Shown here piece by piece: positions 44,322 through 53,511 of a stretch of DNA of 64,000 bases (the stretch's first letter is position 1; each line of letters opens with the position of its first letter). This DNA comes from Parvularcula lutaonensis (GTDB taxonomy: Bacteria > Pseudomonadota > Alphaproteobacteria > Caulobacterales > Parvularculaceae). The position numbers were made by a program, and so were the translations under genes. The stretch spans positions 248,001 to 312,000 of the forward strand of contig NZ_BMXU01000001.1 of assembly GCF_014651915.1 (NCBI RefSeq). The letters run 5' to 3'. The notes under the pieces are model-generated. The model worked only from the letters and a program-made list of their open reading frames with translations, was not told the DNA's origin and did not search any database.

Positions 44322-45065
44322 ATGACACTTCGTACCGTTGTCTGCGATGACGAGCCGCCAGCACTCGAGCTGCTATGCGATCTTCTTCGCGCAACGGGCG
44401 ACGTCGAGATTGATGAGGCTTGCCAGTCGGTTGATGCGGCGATCGAGCGGATCAACCGCGGCGGCATCGATCTGGCCGTCTTCGATATCGAAATGCCGGG
44501 CAGCAGCGGGGTCGAGGCATGGTCGCAGATCTCGGTCGAGCCGAAACCGCTGCTCGTCTTCGCCACGGCCCATCCGGAATACGCGCTCGAGGCTTTCGAC
44601 ATCGACGCGATCGACTATCTTGTGAAGCCGCTGGAGCAAGACCGCGTGAACAAGGCGGTGGAAAAAGCACAGCGCATGCACCGGCTCATTGCTTCGGTCC
44701 AGCCGGAGGTGCCAGCGGAGTCCTCGGCCCTCGAACAGGGCGAAACCATCAAGGTCCGCGATGGCGGAAGGGTTCATTTTATCCCTTATGAAGAGGTGAC
44801 TTGGATCGAGGCCGCTGGCGATTACTCGCTTGTCCACACCGCGGACAAGGAGTTTGCGATGCGAACGACCATCTCCGCGCTCGAGAAGCAGTTGCCCGAT
44901 GATCGTTTCGTGCGGATCCATCGCTCGACGATCATCGCGCGGGGCCATGTCCGTGAAGCCCGGCTGCTGGCCAAAGGGGAGGCGATGATCACCCTCGACA
45001 CTGGAATCAAGGTCCGGGCGAGCCGCAGCTACCGCAAGGTGATCCGCGAGCTGACTGGCGGCTGA
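44322..45065 (+). CDS. LytTR-family response regulator
   Basis: This 247-residue regulator has a receiver domain (VVCDDEPPA pocket, phosphorylation site VFDIEMPG, Lys in DYLVKPLE) and a C-terminal LytTR DNA-binding domain (VTWIEAAGDYSLVHT, RFVRIHRSTI). LytTR proteins bind pairs of 9-bp direct repeats about 21 bp apart. Such repeats, sharing an identical 12-mer, lie in front of the next two glycosidase genes, so these are its likely targets. The cognate kinase is divergent. Confidence 0.9.
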   Translation: MTLRTVVCDDEPPALELLCDLLRATGDVEIDEACQSVDAAIERINRGGIDLAVFDIEMPGSSGVEAWSQISVEPKPLLVFATAHPEYALEAFDIDAIDYLVKPLEQDRVNKAVEKAQRMHRLIASVQPEVPAESSALEQGETIKVRDGGRVHFIPYEEVTWIEAAGDYSLVHTADKEFAMRTTISALEKQLPDDRFVRIHRSTIIARGHVREARLLAKGEAMITLDTGIKVRASRSYRKVIRELTGG

Positions 45066-45084
45066 CTTCGTTGCGCTGCAACAT

Positions 45085-45117
45085 CCCGTTCGTCGCGTGA
45101 GCAGGGCGCTTCACCGC
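45085..45117 (+). promoter_or_regulatory. Candidate LytTR direct repeats upstream of the GH3 gene
   Basis: CCCGTTCGTCGC (45085-45096) is followed 21 bases later by the weaker GCGCTTCACCGC (45106-45117). The first contains a good match to the LytTR half-site pattern around GTT and is identical in 12 of 12 bases to a site before the GH16 gene. Confidence 0.45.
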
Positions 45118-45250
45118 AATATGCGCAGACGGTAGTTGAAACGGTGGTGCCGTTCGCAACAATACGAGTGCTTGCGAGCCGGCCGGCTCGCCATGATGGC
45201 GGCTGGGTCGAGGGCGGCAGTTTGAGAACGACAAAGTTCGAGGAAGCCTC

Positions 45251-47500
45251 ATGAAAGCTATTCTCGCCGCAGGGACGGCACTTCTTTCCAGCAGCCTGCT
45301 TGCCGGAGCCTTGGCCCAGGATACCGCAGCCGAGAAGGCAGAGGCTTTGCTCCAGCAGATGACCCTCGAAGAGAAAGTCGGCCAGCTGACCCAGTACAGC
45401 GAGGCCTGGGACGTCACGGGCCCTGCGCCGACCGGCGATGTCGCGCGCGAGAAGTTCGAGCACGTCGAGACCGGCATGGTCGGGTCCATGCTGAATGTCA
45501 TCGGTGCGGAGCGTGTACGGAAGATCCAGGACTATGCTGTCGAGAATTCGCGGCTCGGTATCCCGATGATCTTCGCCTACGATGTTATCCACGGTCACAA
45601 GACGGCTTTCCCGATTCCCCTCGCAGAAGCTGCGAGCTGGGACCTCGAGATGATCGAGCTCAGCGCGCGCATCGCCGCGCGTGAAGCGGCAGCGCAGGGC
45701 CTCAATTGGACCTTTGCCCCGATGGTCGACATCTCACGCGATCCGCGCTGGGGCCGGGTCATGGAGGGGGCTGGCGAAGACCCCTATCTCGGCTCTAAAA
45801 TCGCGGTTGCAAGGGTTCGCGGCTTCCAGGGCGAGGATCTCTCCGACCCGCTGACGATTGCAGCCACGGCCAAGCACTTCGCGGCCTACGGCTTCGCAGA
45901 GGCAGGCAAGGACTACAATGCTGCCGATATCGGCACGGTGACACTCTGGAACGTCGTCTTCCCGCCGTTCAAGGCCGCTATCGATGACGCTAATGTCCGT
46001 ACAGTGATGAATGCCTTCAACACTTTGAACGGCATTCCGGCGACGGCTGACGAATGGCTCCAACGCGATGTTTTGAAAGGCAAATGGGATTTTGACGGCT
46101 TCGTTATTTCGGACTGGGGTTCGGCCGTGGAAATGATCGACCACGGCGTTGCCGCAGACCGCGAAGACGCTGCATTCCTCGCCATGAAGGCCGGATCGGA
46201 CATGGACATGGAGTCGTATGTCTACCGCGATCATCTCAAAGATCTCGTCGAGGCGGGAAAGATCGACGAGGAGCTGGTTGATGATGCTGTCCGCCGTGTC
46301 CTGACGGTCAAATACGAGCTCGGTCTTTTCGATGACCCTTATCGTTATATCGACGAGGGTCGCGAGGCTAGCCTTCTGTTCACGGACGAACATCGTGAAG
46401 CTTCTCTGAAGATGGCCGAGCGCTCGGTGGTCCTTCTCAAGAATGAGGGGTCCTTGCTCCCCCTGAAGGAAGGCGAATCGATCGCCCTGATCGGCGCTCT
46501 GGCAGCGGACAAGGACAGCCCCCTCGGCAACTGGCGTGGTCAGGCCGAGAAGGGCTCCGCAGTCTCGCTCATGGAAGGGTTTGAAGCTGCCGGTATCGAT
46601 TTCACCTATGCCGAGGGTGCGGCCGTCGAAACCGGCGATGCCGGCTTCGCGACCGAGGTCGAGGTCAATCTCGACGACCGCTCCGGGTTCGCCGAAGCGG
46701 TGGAGGCTGCTCAGTCTGCGGACAAGGTTGTCATCGTCCTCGGCGAGGACGCGCTCCAGTCCGGCGAAGGGCGGAGCAGGGCCGATCTCGGATTTCCGGG
46801 CGTACAGCAGGAGCTGCTGGAGGCCGTTCACGCGGCCAACCCGAACACGATCCTCGTCGTGATGAGCGGGCGCCCGCTTATCCTCACCTGGGCGGACGAA
46901 AATGTTCCGGCGATCGTGCAGGCGTGGCATCTCGGCCACGAGGGTGGGCACGCTCTGACCAACGTCCTGACCGGCGCCTACAACCCGAGCGGCAAGCTTC
47001 CCATGACCTTCCCGCGATCGGTCGGGCAGATCCCGATCTACTACAACCACCTCAACACCGGGCGCCCCGGACCCAGGGACGTCGTGTTCTGGCAGCACTA
47101 CATCGACGAGAGCAACGACCCGCTCTATCCGTTCGGCCATGGCCTCAGCTACACCGAGTTCGACTATTCGCGTCTTCGCGTGCGAAACCGTGGCGATCAG
47201 GTCGAAGTGTCCGTTCGGGTGCGAAACACCGGGGACGTCGAGGGAGAAGAAGTCGTCCAGCTCTACATCCGGGATCGCGTCGCCAGCATTGCCCGGCCTG
47301 TGAGAGAGCTCAAAGGCTTCGAGAAAGTCAGCCTGAAGCCGGGCGAGGCGCGCCGTGTCAGCTTCACCCTGACCGACGAGGAGCTCGGCTTCTACGGTCC
47401 GCGCGGTGATTACCGGGTCGAGCCAGGCGCGTTCGATGTGTTTGTCGGTGGGTCGTCCGAAGCGGACCTGACGGCGACTTTCGAGCTTTCTCGCGACTGA
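45251..47500 (+). CDS. bglX: Secreted GH3 beta-glucosidase (BglX-like)
   Basis: This 749-residue enzyme begins with a signal peptide (MKAILAAGTALLSSSLLAGALA, cleavage before QDTAAEKA). The GH3 N-terminal barrel carries nucleophile Asp288 in FVISDWGSAV. The second alpha/beta domain includes VIVLGEDALQSGEGRSRADL, and the end is a fibronectin-III-like domain (VRNTGDVEGEEVVQLYI). It should release glucose from beta-glucan oligosaccharides in the periplasm. It follows the LytTR regulator, with paired direct repeats in its upstream region, and precedes a GH16 endo-glucanase. Confidence 0.92.
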   Translation: MKAILAAGTALLSSSLLAGALAQDTAAEKAEALLQQMTLEEKVGQLTQYSEAWDVTGPAPTGDVAREKFEHVETGMVGSMLNVIGAERVRKIQDYAVENSRLGIPMIFAYDVIHGHKTAFPIPLAEAASWDLEMIELSARIAAREAAAQGLNWTFAPMVDISRDPRWGRVMEGAGEDPYLGSKIAVARVRGFQGEDLSDPLTIAATAKHFAAYGFAEAGKDYNAADIGTVTLWNVVFPPFKAAIDDANVRTVMNAFNTLNGIPATADEWLQRDVLKGKWDFDGFVISDWGSAVEMIDHGVAADREDAAFLAMKAGSDMDMESYVYRDHLKDLVEAGKIDEELVDDAVRRVLTVKYELGLFDDPYRYIDEGREASLLFTDEHREASLKMAERSVVLLKNEGSLLPLKEGESIALIGALAADKDSPLGNWRGQAEKGSAVSLMEGFEAAGIDFTYAEGAAVETGDAGFATEVEVNLDDRSGFAEAVEAAQSADKVVIVLGEDALQSGEGRSRADLGFPGVQQELLEAVHAANPNTILVVMSGRPLILTWADENVPAIVQAWHLGHEGGHALTNVLTGAYNPSGKLPMTFPRSVGQIPIYYNHLNTGRPGPRDVVFWQHYIDESNDPLYPFGHGLSYTEFDYSRLRVRNRGDQVEVSVRVRNTGDVEGEEVVQLYIRDRVASIARPVRELKGFEKVSLKPGEARRVSFTLTDEELGFYGPRGDYRVEPGAFDVFVGGSSEADLTATFELSRD

Positions 47501-47565
47501 ATCGCAGAAACAACCAAATGGGAGGTGTGCGGCGCAGCAATTGCTCCAAATCGTCGCACAACCGT

Positions 47566-47598
47566 CCCGTTCACCGCTGCACGCGACCCGTTCGTCGC
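47566..47598 (+). promoter_or_regulatory. Candidate LytTR direct repeats upstream of the GH16 gene
   Basis: CCCGTTCACCGC begins at 47566 and CCCGTTCGTCGC at 47587, a start-to-start distance of 21 bases that leaves 12 between 9-base half-sites. They agree at 10 of 12 positions. The second is identical to the site at 45085. Confidence 0.5.
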
Positions 47599-47637
47599 AA
47601 ACCGATTGAGCGAATAAGGCGACCCCATCACCCTGTT

Positions 47638-47670
47638 CCTAACGCCAATGCAAGATTGGCGATCGTTAGG
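47638..47670 (+). promoter_or_regulatory. Hairpin covering the GH16 leader
   Basis: Two nested inverted repeats form one stem: CCTAAC (47638-47643) with GTTAGG (47665-47670), and GCCAAT (47644-47649) with ATTGGC (47655-47660), with GATC bulged on one side. The stem ends six bases before ATG 47677 and covers its purine-rich ribosome site. Confidence 0.5.
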
Positions 47671-47676
47671 GTGGAC

Positions 47677-48708
47677 ATGCAGAAGCACGTGAAGATCACG
47701 GCTGCCAGGGGTATCGTCGGAGGGGTTCTCATCTCCGCGGGGCTTGTCGGTTGCACGGCGTCCGGCGGCGTTGCGGAGAGCAGCAGCGCCCGCTGGGAAG
47801 TGGTTTGGTCCGACGAATTTTCCGGCAACGCGCTCGATCGGTCCAAGTGGCTCCCTGAAGAAAGCTGCTGGGGCGGCGGTAACAATGAGCGCCAATGCTA
47901 CACGGACCGGCCGGTCAACGTGTCCGTTGCGGATGGCAAGCTCAAGTTGACGGCGATCCCCGAGGAGTTCACCGGCCCGATGTATCCGGAGGGCCTGGGT
48001 ATGGATGGTCCCGAAACGGGGACGCAGGCCTACACGTCGGGGAAGGTTCGCACCCGCGGTCTTCACGCTTGGAAATACGGCCGTTTTTCCGCCCGGATGA
48101 AGCTTCCCAAAGGGCAGGGTACCTGGCCCGCCTTCTGGATGATGCCCGAGGCCGACCATTACGGCACTTGGCCGCTGTCGGGCGAAATCGACATCATGGA
48201 GGCGACCAACCTCGGAACGCCCTGCGACGAATGTCAGGGCGGGTTCGAGAGTCGCACCTCCGCAGCGCTTCATTTCGGCGACCACGCGCCGGACAACACC
48301 TACCTGTTTCACAAGACTGAAGCTCGCCCGGTCGATGGTCCTGGCGACGGATGGCATACCTATACGGTCGAGTGGGCCGATGGGGTCATCCAATGGTTCG
48401 TGGACGATGAGATCCTCATGCGCGTGCACGAGGACCAGTGGTTCACGGGGTCGAACGAGGCGCGCGAGGGCAGCGCCGCGCCCTTCGACCAACCTTTCTA
48501 CATGATGATCAATCTAGCCGTGGGCGGAAGGCTCGCTGAAGAAAGCAACGGCCGCGGCTTTGATCCACAAGCTTTCCCGGCGGAAGTGCTGGTCGACTGG
48601 GTCCGGGTCGAACAGTGCGTCGGGGATGAGGAGACGGGCCGGGCCTGTCTCTCCGATCAGGCCTGGAACGGCCAACCACGCGGGCCCTGGGAACCAGAAA
48701 AACAGTAG
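47677..48708 (+). CDS. GH16 family lipoprotein (laminarinase-type beta-glucanase)
   Basis: This 343-residue protein has a lipoprotein signal (GVLISAGLVGC, lipobox Cys about residue 22) and a GH16 jelly-roll with catalytic Glu170, Asp172 and Glu175 in GEIDIMEA. WPAFWMMP precedes the active site and PFYMMINLAVGG follows it, as in bacterial laminarinases. ATG 47677 gives this signal peptide, while the upstream frame to 47518 does not. Cell-surface cleavage of beta-1,3-glucan would supply oligosaccharides to the GH3 enzyme and the TonB receptor downstream. Confidence 0.9.
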   Translation: MQKHVKITAARGIVGGVLISAGLVGCTASGGVAESSSARWEVVWSDEFSGNALDRSKWLPEESCWGGGNNERQCYTDRPVNVSVADGKLKLTAIPEEFTGPMYPEGLGMDGPETGTQAYTSGKVRTRGLHAWKYGRFSARMKLPKGQGTWPAFWMMPEADHYGTWPLSGEIDIMEATNLGTPCDECQGGFESRTSAALHFGDHAPDNTYLFHKTEARPVDGPGDGWHTYTVEWADGVIQWFVDDEILMRVHEDQWFTGSNEAREGSAAPFDQPFYMMINLAVGGRLAEESNGRGFDPQAFPAEVLVDWVRVEQCVGDEETGRACLSDQAWNGQPRGPWEPEKQ

Positions 48709-48764
48709 GGCTCGAAGGCGAAATCGCGCCGTACACGTCGTCAAAGCTTCAGGGAGGGTACTCA

Positions 48765-51700
48765 ATGCAAGATGACAAGAAACTGAAGGGGCTGAAAATG
48801 TCCCTCGCGCTGCTCGGGAGCGTCTCCGCGCTTTCGATCGCGCAACATGCCTCGGCGCAAATCGCCGTCGATACATCGGATGAATTCACTGAGGATGATG
48901 TCATCATCGTCCGCGGTATCCGCAGCTCGTTGGAAGCGTCCTCTGATGTGAAGCGGAACGAGCAGGGCGTCGTCGATGCTCTGACCGCGGAAGACATGGG
49001 CAAGTTCCCCGACACCAACCTCGCTGAATCGCTTCAGCGTATCACCGGTGTGGCAATTGACCGTTCGAACGGTGAAGGATCGCGCGTCACGGTTCGCGGC
49101 TTCGGTCCGGACTTCAACCTCGTCCTCCTCAATGGCCGCCAGATGCCGACTGCCTTCCTCGAAGGCGGTGCGCCCGCATCGCGGAGCTTCGATTTCGGTA
49201 ACCTCGCATCCGAGGGCATTGCTGGCGTCCGCGTCTACAAGACGGGTCGCGCAGCGCTTCCGACCGGTGGTATCGGCTCTACGCTGAACATCCTGACCGC
49301 GCGTCCGCTCGACGCTCCGGGTATGCGTGCTTCGTTTGGTGCGAAGGCGGTTATCGATGACTCGGTCACCACGCTCGGTGACGGTACGAGCATCACCCCC
49401 GAATTCTCGGGCTTTTATTCGAACACCTTCGCCGACGACACGTTCGGCGTGACGCTGGTTGGCTCCTACCAGGACCGCGAGTCCGGTGTTGCACAGTTCG
49501 GGACCACCAGCGGCTGGCGCGGCGCCTATCTCGGCTCCGAAAACAACTGGGGCACGCTGCCGCAACCGCCGGCTGACACCCAGGTCACCAACCGTCCGGG
49601 CCCGAACGACATCTATTCGGTCCCGCAGAACGGCAACTACTCGCTCACCAACATCAATCGTGAGCGGATCAACGGTCAGCTGGCGCTGCAGTGGGAGCCG
49701 GTCGAAACCGTCCGCGCGACGCTCGACTACTTCTACTCGCAGAACAAGGTCGACACCGAGCGCTCGGATCTTTCGGTCTGGTTCAACCACGGCAATACGA
49801 CCAGCGCATGGGGCGATGGCCCGATTGCCGACATTCTCTTCTACAACGAGAACTTTGCTCCGGGTACGACCGACCTCTCGATGGGTGCGGCGAAGTTCGC
49901 TACGGTCGCAGAGAACAACTCGCTGGGCGGCAATATCGTCTGGGAAGCCACCGACAACCTGACCCTGACCCTCGACGCCCATTCGTCGAGCGCCGAGTCG
50001 GGTAATGATAGCCCCTACGGTACCGCTGGCGTCGTCTCGACGGCAGACTTCTCGCTCGACTTCCAGGGCCTGGATTTCCGGACAGAGCTTCCGAGCCTCT
50101 CGCTCGGCTGGGTTGATCCGATCAACGACATCGACCCGAGCCGCATGGTCGGTACCGGCTCGACGTTCCAGGACAGCTTCATCCGTACCGAGATCGACCA
50201 GATCCAGCTCATCGCGACCTATGAGTTCGACAATTCGATCGTGAACAGCATCGATTTCGGTGTGTCGTCGACGACCAACAACTATCGTTCGACCTTCTCG
50301 AACAACCAGCGTGACAGCTGGGGTGGTGTCGGTACGCCTGCGGACTACCCGGACACGATCTGGCGGCGTCTCGACCTGGCTTCGAACTTCGATCAGTTCG
50401 ATGGCTCGTCGCAGACCTTCCAGGACTTCCTCGTCATCGATTTCGATGCGCTGATTGCAGTCATGGACACCGATTTCGGTGGCTTTACCGCGGTCTGTGG
50501 TGGTGACGGCATCTGTACGGCCGACTCGGTTGCCGTTGATCGTCGCTCGGAAGAAGAGAGCCTTGCTGCATTCTTCGAGTTCGACACGGACTTCGAGATC
50601 GGAAGCATGCCTGCTTCGCTCATCGGTGGTGTCCGTTACGAGAAAACCGACGTTACCTCGCGCGCGCTCGTTCCGATCCCCACCGGTTCGCAGTGGGTTG
50701 CCGCAAACGAGTTCGGTCTGCTCGGCCTGAACGACCCGAACAACCGCGACTTCACCGAACTTCAGGGTGAGTACGAGTTCTGGTTGCCGGCCATCGACTT
50801 CGAAATCGAGCCGTTCGAGAACTTCGTGTTCCGTGCTTCCTACAGCCACACCATGACCCGTCCGTCCTATGCGGATATTCAGGGTGGCCAGACCGTGGAC
50901 CAGCTGTTCCGTGTGGACGGCGGCACCGGTTCAGCGGGTAACCCGGACCTCGATCCGTTCCTTTCGAAGAACATCGATTTCTCGGCTGAGTACTACTACG
51001 CTGAAGGCAGCTATGTTTCGGCGGGCTACTTCACCAAGGAGGTCGAGAACTTCATCGGTATCGACACCACCTTCGGTGTGCAGCCGTTCCCGAACATCTA
51101 CACCCCGGTTGGTGGCCAGCGCTACAACGACGCTGTCGCCGCTCTCGGCACGACGGACGCCGAGGCCATCCGTCAGTGGATCTTCGCGAACGCCGATCCG
51201 TCGACCTTCGAGATCACCGGCGGCGTGCCGGGAGCCTATACCGGTAACATCTTCGCTGTTCCGGGCGAGGATCCCGTCCTTGAGTTCCGGATCACCCAAC
51301 CGGTCAATGATGACGAGACCAAGTCGGTCGATGGTTGGGAATTCGCCTGGCAGCACCTGCTCGGCGAGACCGGCTTCGGCTGGATCCTGAACTACACGAT
51401 CGTCGATGGCGATGTTGAATTCGACAACCTCTCGGTTCCGTCGAGTGGCGATGTCCAAACCCCGCTTCTGGGTCTGTCGGACAGCTACAACATCATTGGC
51501 TTCTACGACAAAGAAGGCCTCCAGGTCCGTGTCGCGTACAACTATCGCGACCAGTTCCTGGCTTCGGCTATCGGTGTCAGCGGTCAGCCGAACAACCCGC
51601 TGTATCGCGAACCGTTCGGTCAGCTCGACTTCTTCGCGTCGTATGACATCAAGGAAGGCGTGACGGCCTTTGTCGAAGGCATCAACGTCACGAACGAGAC

Positions 51701-51791
51701 GAGCCGGACGATCGGCCGTAGCGACGCCTACGTCAATTTCGCGACCCAGACAGGTCCGCGTTACGGCGTTGGCCTGCGTCTCAACTTCTAA
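48765..51791 (+). CDS. TonB-dependent outer-membrane receptor
   Basis: This 1008-residue receptor has a signal peptide (LALLGSVSALSIAQHASAQ), a plug domain (NLAESLQRITGVAIDRSNGEG, then RGFGPDFNLVLLNGRQMPT) and a C-terminal 22-strand barrel ending in GVGLRLNF, with the terminal Phe. It belongs to the large Caulobacter/Sphingomonas-type receptors for oligosaccharides. It follows the GH16 gene by 56 bases and precedes the halogenase-SapC-cupin block. Codon choice is strongly biased, suggesting high expression. A terminator-like hairpin follows. Confidence 0.93.
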   Translation: MQDDKKLKGLKMSLALLGSVSALSIAQHASAQIAVDTSDEFTEDDVIIVRGIRSSLEASSDVKRNEQGVVDALTAEDMGKFPDTNLAESLQRITGVAIDRSNGEGSRVTVRGFGPDFNLVLLNGRQMPTAFLEGGAPASRSFDFGNLASEGIAGVRVYKTGRAALPTGGIGSTLNILTARPLDAPGMRASFGAKAVIDDSVTTLGDGTSITPEFSGFYSNTFADDTFGVTLVGSYQDRESGVAQFGTTSGWRGAYLGSENNWGTLPQPPADTQVTNRPGPNDIYSVPQNGNYSLTNINRERINGQLALQWEPVETVRATLDYFYSQNKVDTERSDLSVWFNHGNTTSAWGDGPIADILFYNENFAPGTTDLSMGAAKFATVAENNSLGGNIVWEATDNLTLTLDAHSSSAESGNDSPYGTAGVVSTADFSLDFQGLDFRTELPSLSLGWVDPINDIDPSRMVGTGSTFQDSFIRTEIDQIQLIATYEFDNSIVNSIDFGVSSTTNNYRSTFSNNQRDSWGGVGTPADYPDTIWRRLDLASNFDQFDGSSQTFQDFLVIDFDALIAVMDTDFGGFTAVCGGDGICTADSVAVDRRSEEESLAAFFEFDTDFEIGSMPASLIGGVRYEKTDVTSRALVPIPTGSQWVAANEFGLLGLNDPNNRDFTELQGEYEFWLPAIDFEIEPFENFVFRASYSHTMTRPSYADIQGGQTVDQLFRVDGGTGSAGNPDLDPFLSKNIDFSAEYYYAEGSYVSAGYFTKEVENFIGIDTTFGVQPFPNIYTPVGGQRYNDAVAALGTTDAEAIRQWIFANADPSTFEITGGVPGAYTGNIFAVPGEDPVLEFRITQPVNDDETKSVDGWEFAWQHLLGETGFGWILNYTIVDGDVEFDNLSVPSSGDVQTPLLGLSDSYNIIGFYDKEGLQVRVAYNYRDQFLASAIGVSGQPNNPLYREPFGQLDFFASYDIKEGVTAFVEGINVTNETSRTIGRSDAYVNFATQTGPRYGVGLRLNF

Positions 51792-51802
51792 ACACACTCC
51801 CT

Positions 51803-51831
51803 AGGTGGCGGCTCCCAAATGGCCGCCTCCT
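51803..51831 (+). terminator. Hairpin after the TonB receptor gene
   Basis: AGGTGGCGGC (51803-51812) pairs with GCCGCCTCCT (51822-51831) with a single T-T mismatch and a nine-base loop. Only a weak T tract follows (AACTTT). It may stop or attenuate transcription into the halogenase block, or stabilise the receptor mRNA end. Confidence 0.55.
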
Positions 51832-51943
51832 AACTTTGCCGGGTCCTCCACCTGCGCGGTGATGCCTCTCTCGAACTCTGCGCGTTCGTGGTATCATCTG
51901 AGGAGGGCCCGGCTTTTTTCTTTTCGGGCCGGGGAAGGGTTGC

Positions 51944-53500
51944 GTGACGGACACGGTTGAACGTGTGGTGATTGTTGGAGGCGGAACGGCCGGCTGGCTC
52001 ACCGCCGGTATCCTCGCAGCCGATCATTGCGCGCACGAGCCAGACGGGTTGAAGGTCACGCTGATCGAGGCTCCCGGAATTCCCATCCTCGGCGTGGGCG
52101 AGGGAACATGGCCGACGATCCGTGACACGCTGCGGCGTATCGGGATCAGCGAAACCGAATTCATCCGGCGCTGCAATGCAAGCTTCAAGCAGGGCTCGCG
52201 CTTCGACGGATGGCGCGACGGTTCCTCTTCTGACAGCTACTTCCATCCCTTCGGAGCCCCTCCGAACCCTGACGATTGTGACCCGCTCGCCCTGTGGCGA
52301 GCGGCTCCGCAGGGTGAGGCCTTCGCGCGCGCCGTCAATGTGCAGGCTGATCTCTGCCTTGCAGGGAAGGCGCCGAAACAGGCAGGGACGCCCGAATACG
52401 CAGCCGTGGCGAACTACGCCTACCACCTCGATGCAGGTGCATTTTCGGAATTGCTGAAAGAGCATTGCACGGACCGTCTGGGGGTCGAGCATATCGAGGC
52501 CGAGGTGGTCGGTGTCGATCTCGACGACCATGGCTGGGTCCGGGCAGTGGAGACCAAAGAACGCGGCAGTGTATCTGGCGACCTCTTTATCGATTGCTCG
52601 GGAATGCGTTCCCTTCTGGTCGGGCAAGCTCTGGGCGCGGCGCTGACCGATGTCTCGGATATCCTGTTCAATGACCGCGCCCTCGCGCTTCATGTTCCTT
52701 ACGCAGACGAGAATGCACCGATCCAGTCGCAGACGAACGGCACGGCCTTGCCTGCTGGCTGGGTCTGGGACATCGGCCTTCAGACTCGCCGCGGGGTCGG
52801 GCATGTCTTTTCTTCATCGCACAGCACCGAAGACGATGCGCGGGCAGCGTTGCAGCAGTATCTCGACCGCCATGCGCCCGGTGCCGGTGTGTCCAGTGCC
52901 GATGCCCGGCTGATAAAATTCCGCTCGGCCTACAGGGAGACGCCCTGGGTCAAGAACTGCGTTGCCGTGGGCATGGCGCAGGGTTTTGTCGAGCCGCTGG
53001 AAGCGTCCGCGATCGTCATGGCCGAGCTTTCCGCGGGAATGGTCTCGGACAGCCTTCCGGCGCACCGCGTGCTCATGGAGAGCACGGCAAGAAGGTTCAA
53101 CGAACGCTTCGCCTACCGCTGGACGCGCATCGTCGATTTCCTGAAGCTTCATTACATTTTCAGTGAGCGGCGCGAGCCCTACTGGCAAGACCATCGCAAC
53201 CCCGAAAGCTGGACGCCCCGTCTTGTCGAGCTGGTCGAGCGGTGGCGCTTCACGCCTCCCTCCCGTGAGGATTTCGTCCAGATCCAGGAGATATTCCCCG
53301 CGGCCAGCTACGCCTATGTCCTTTATGGGATGGGGTTCGAGACCGCACCGTTGCGCACGAGGAGACGGAAGGATGCCCCTGAAATCGCGGCGCGATTCCT
53401 GCAGGATATTCACGCAACCAAGCGCAAGTTCCTCCAGGGCCTGCCCACGAACCGGGAACTGCTCAATCACATCATGGCCCACGGATTGTCCCGGGTCTGA
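51944..53500 (+). CDS. Tryptophan-halogenase-family flavoprotein, paralogue 1
   Basis: This 518-residue protein starts VVIVGGGTAGW (FAD motif GGGTAGW at 12-18) and keeps the halogenase Lys (Lys82, NASFKQG). The second family motif WxWxIP is altered to WVWDIG (273-278), and PLEASAI replaces the PLES segment that carries the catalytic Glu and Ser of PrnA. True halogenation is therefore doubtful. Similar proteins sit beside TonB receptors in sugar loci of alphaproteobacteria; substrate unknown. The start is GTG 51944. A small hairpin (51906-51930) lies just upstream. Confidence 0.85.
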   Translation: MTDTVERVVIVGGGTAGWLTAGILAADHCAHEPDGLKVTLIEAPGIPILGVGEGTWPTIRDTLRRIGISETEFIRRCNASFKQGSRFDGWRDGSSSDSYFHPFGAPPNPDDCDPLALWRAAPQGEAFARAVNVQADLCLAGKAPKQAGTPEYAAVANYAYHLDAGAFSELLKEHCTDRLGVEHIEAEVVGVDLDDHGWVRAVETKERGSVSGDLFIDCSGMRSLLVGQALGAALTDVSDILFNDRALALHVPYADENAPIQSQTNGTALPAGWVWDIGLQTRRGVGHVFSSSHSTEDDARAALQQYLDRHAPGAGVSSADARLIKFRSAYRETPWVKNCVAVGMAQGFVEPLEASAIVMAELSAGMVSDSLPAHRVLMESTARRFNERFAYRWTRIVDFLKLHYIFSERREPYWQDHRNPESWTPRLVELVERWRFTPPSREDFVQIQEIFPAASYAYVLYGMGFETAPLRTRRRKDAPEIAARFLQDIHATKRKFLQGLPTNRELLNHIMAHGLSRV

Positions 53501-53511
53501 GGAAACAACTG

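Noticed and set aside
45734-47140. 468-codon minus-strand frame opposite the GH3 gene
   Set aside because: It is antisense to the GH3 catalytic domain and has no recognisable motif.
48762-50849. 695-codon minus-strand frame opposite the TonB receptor
   Set aside because: Arg/Asp/Val-rich antisense product typical of strongly codon-biased genes.
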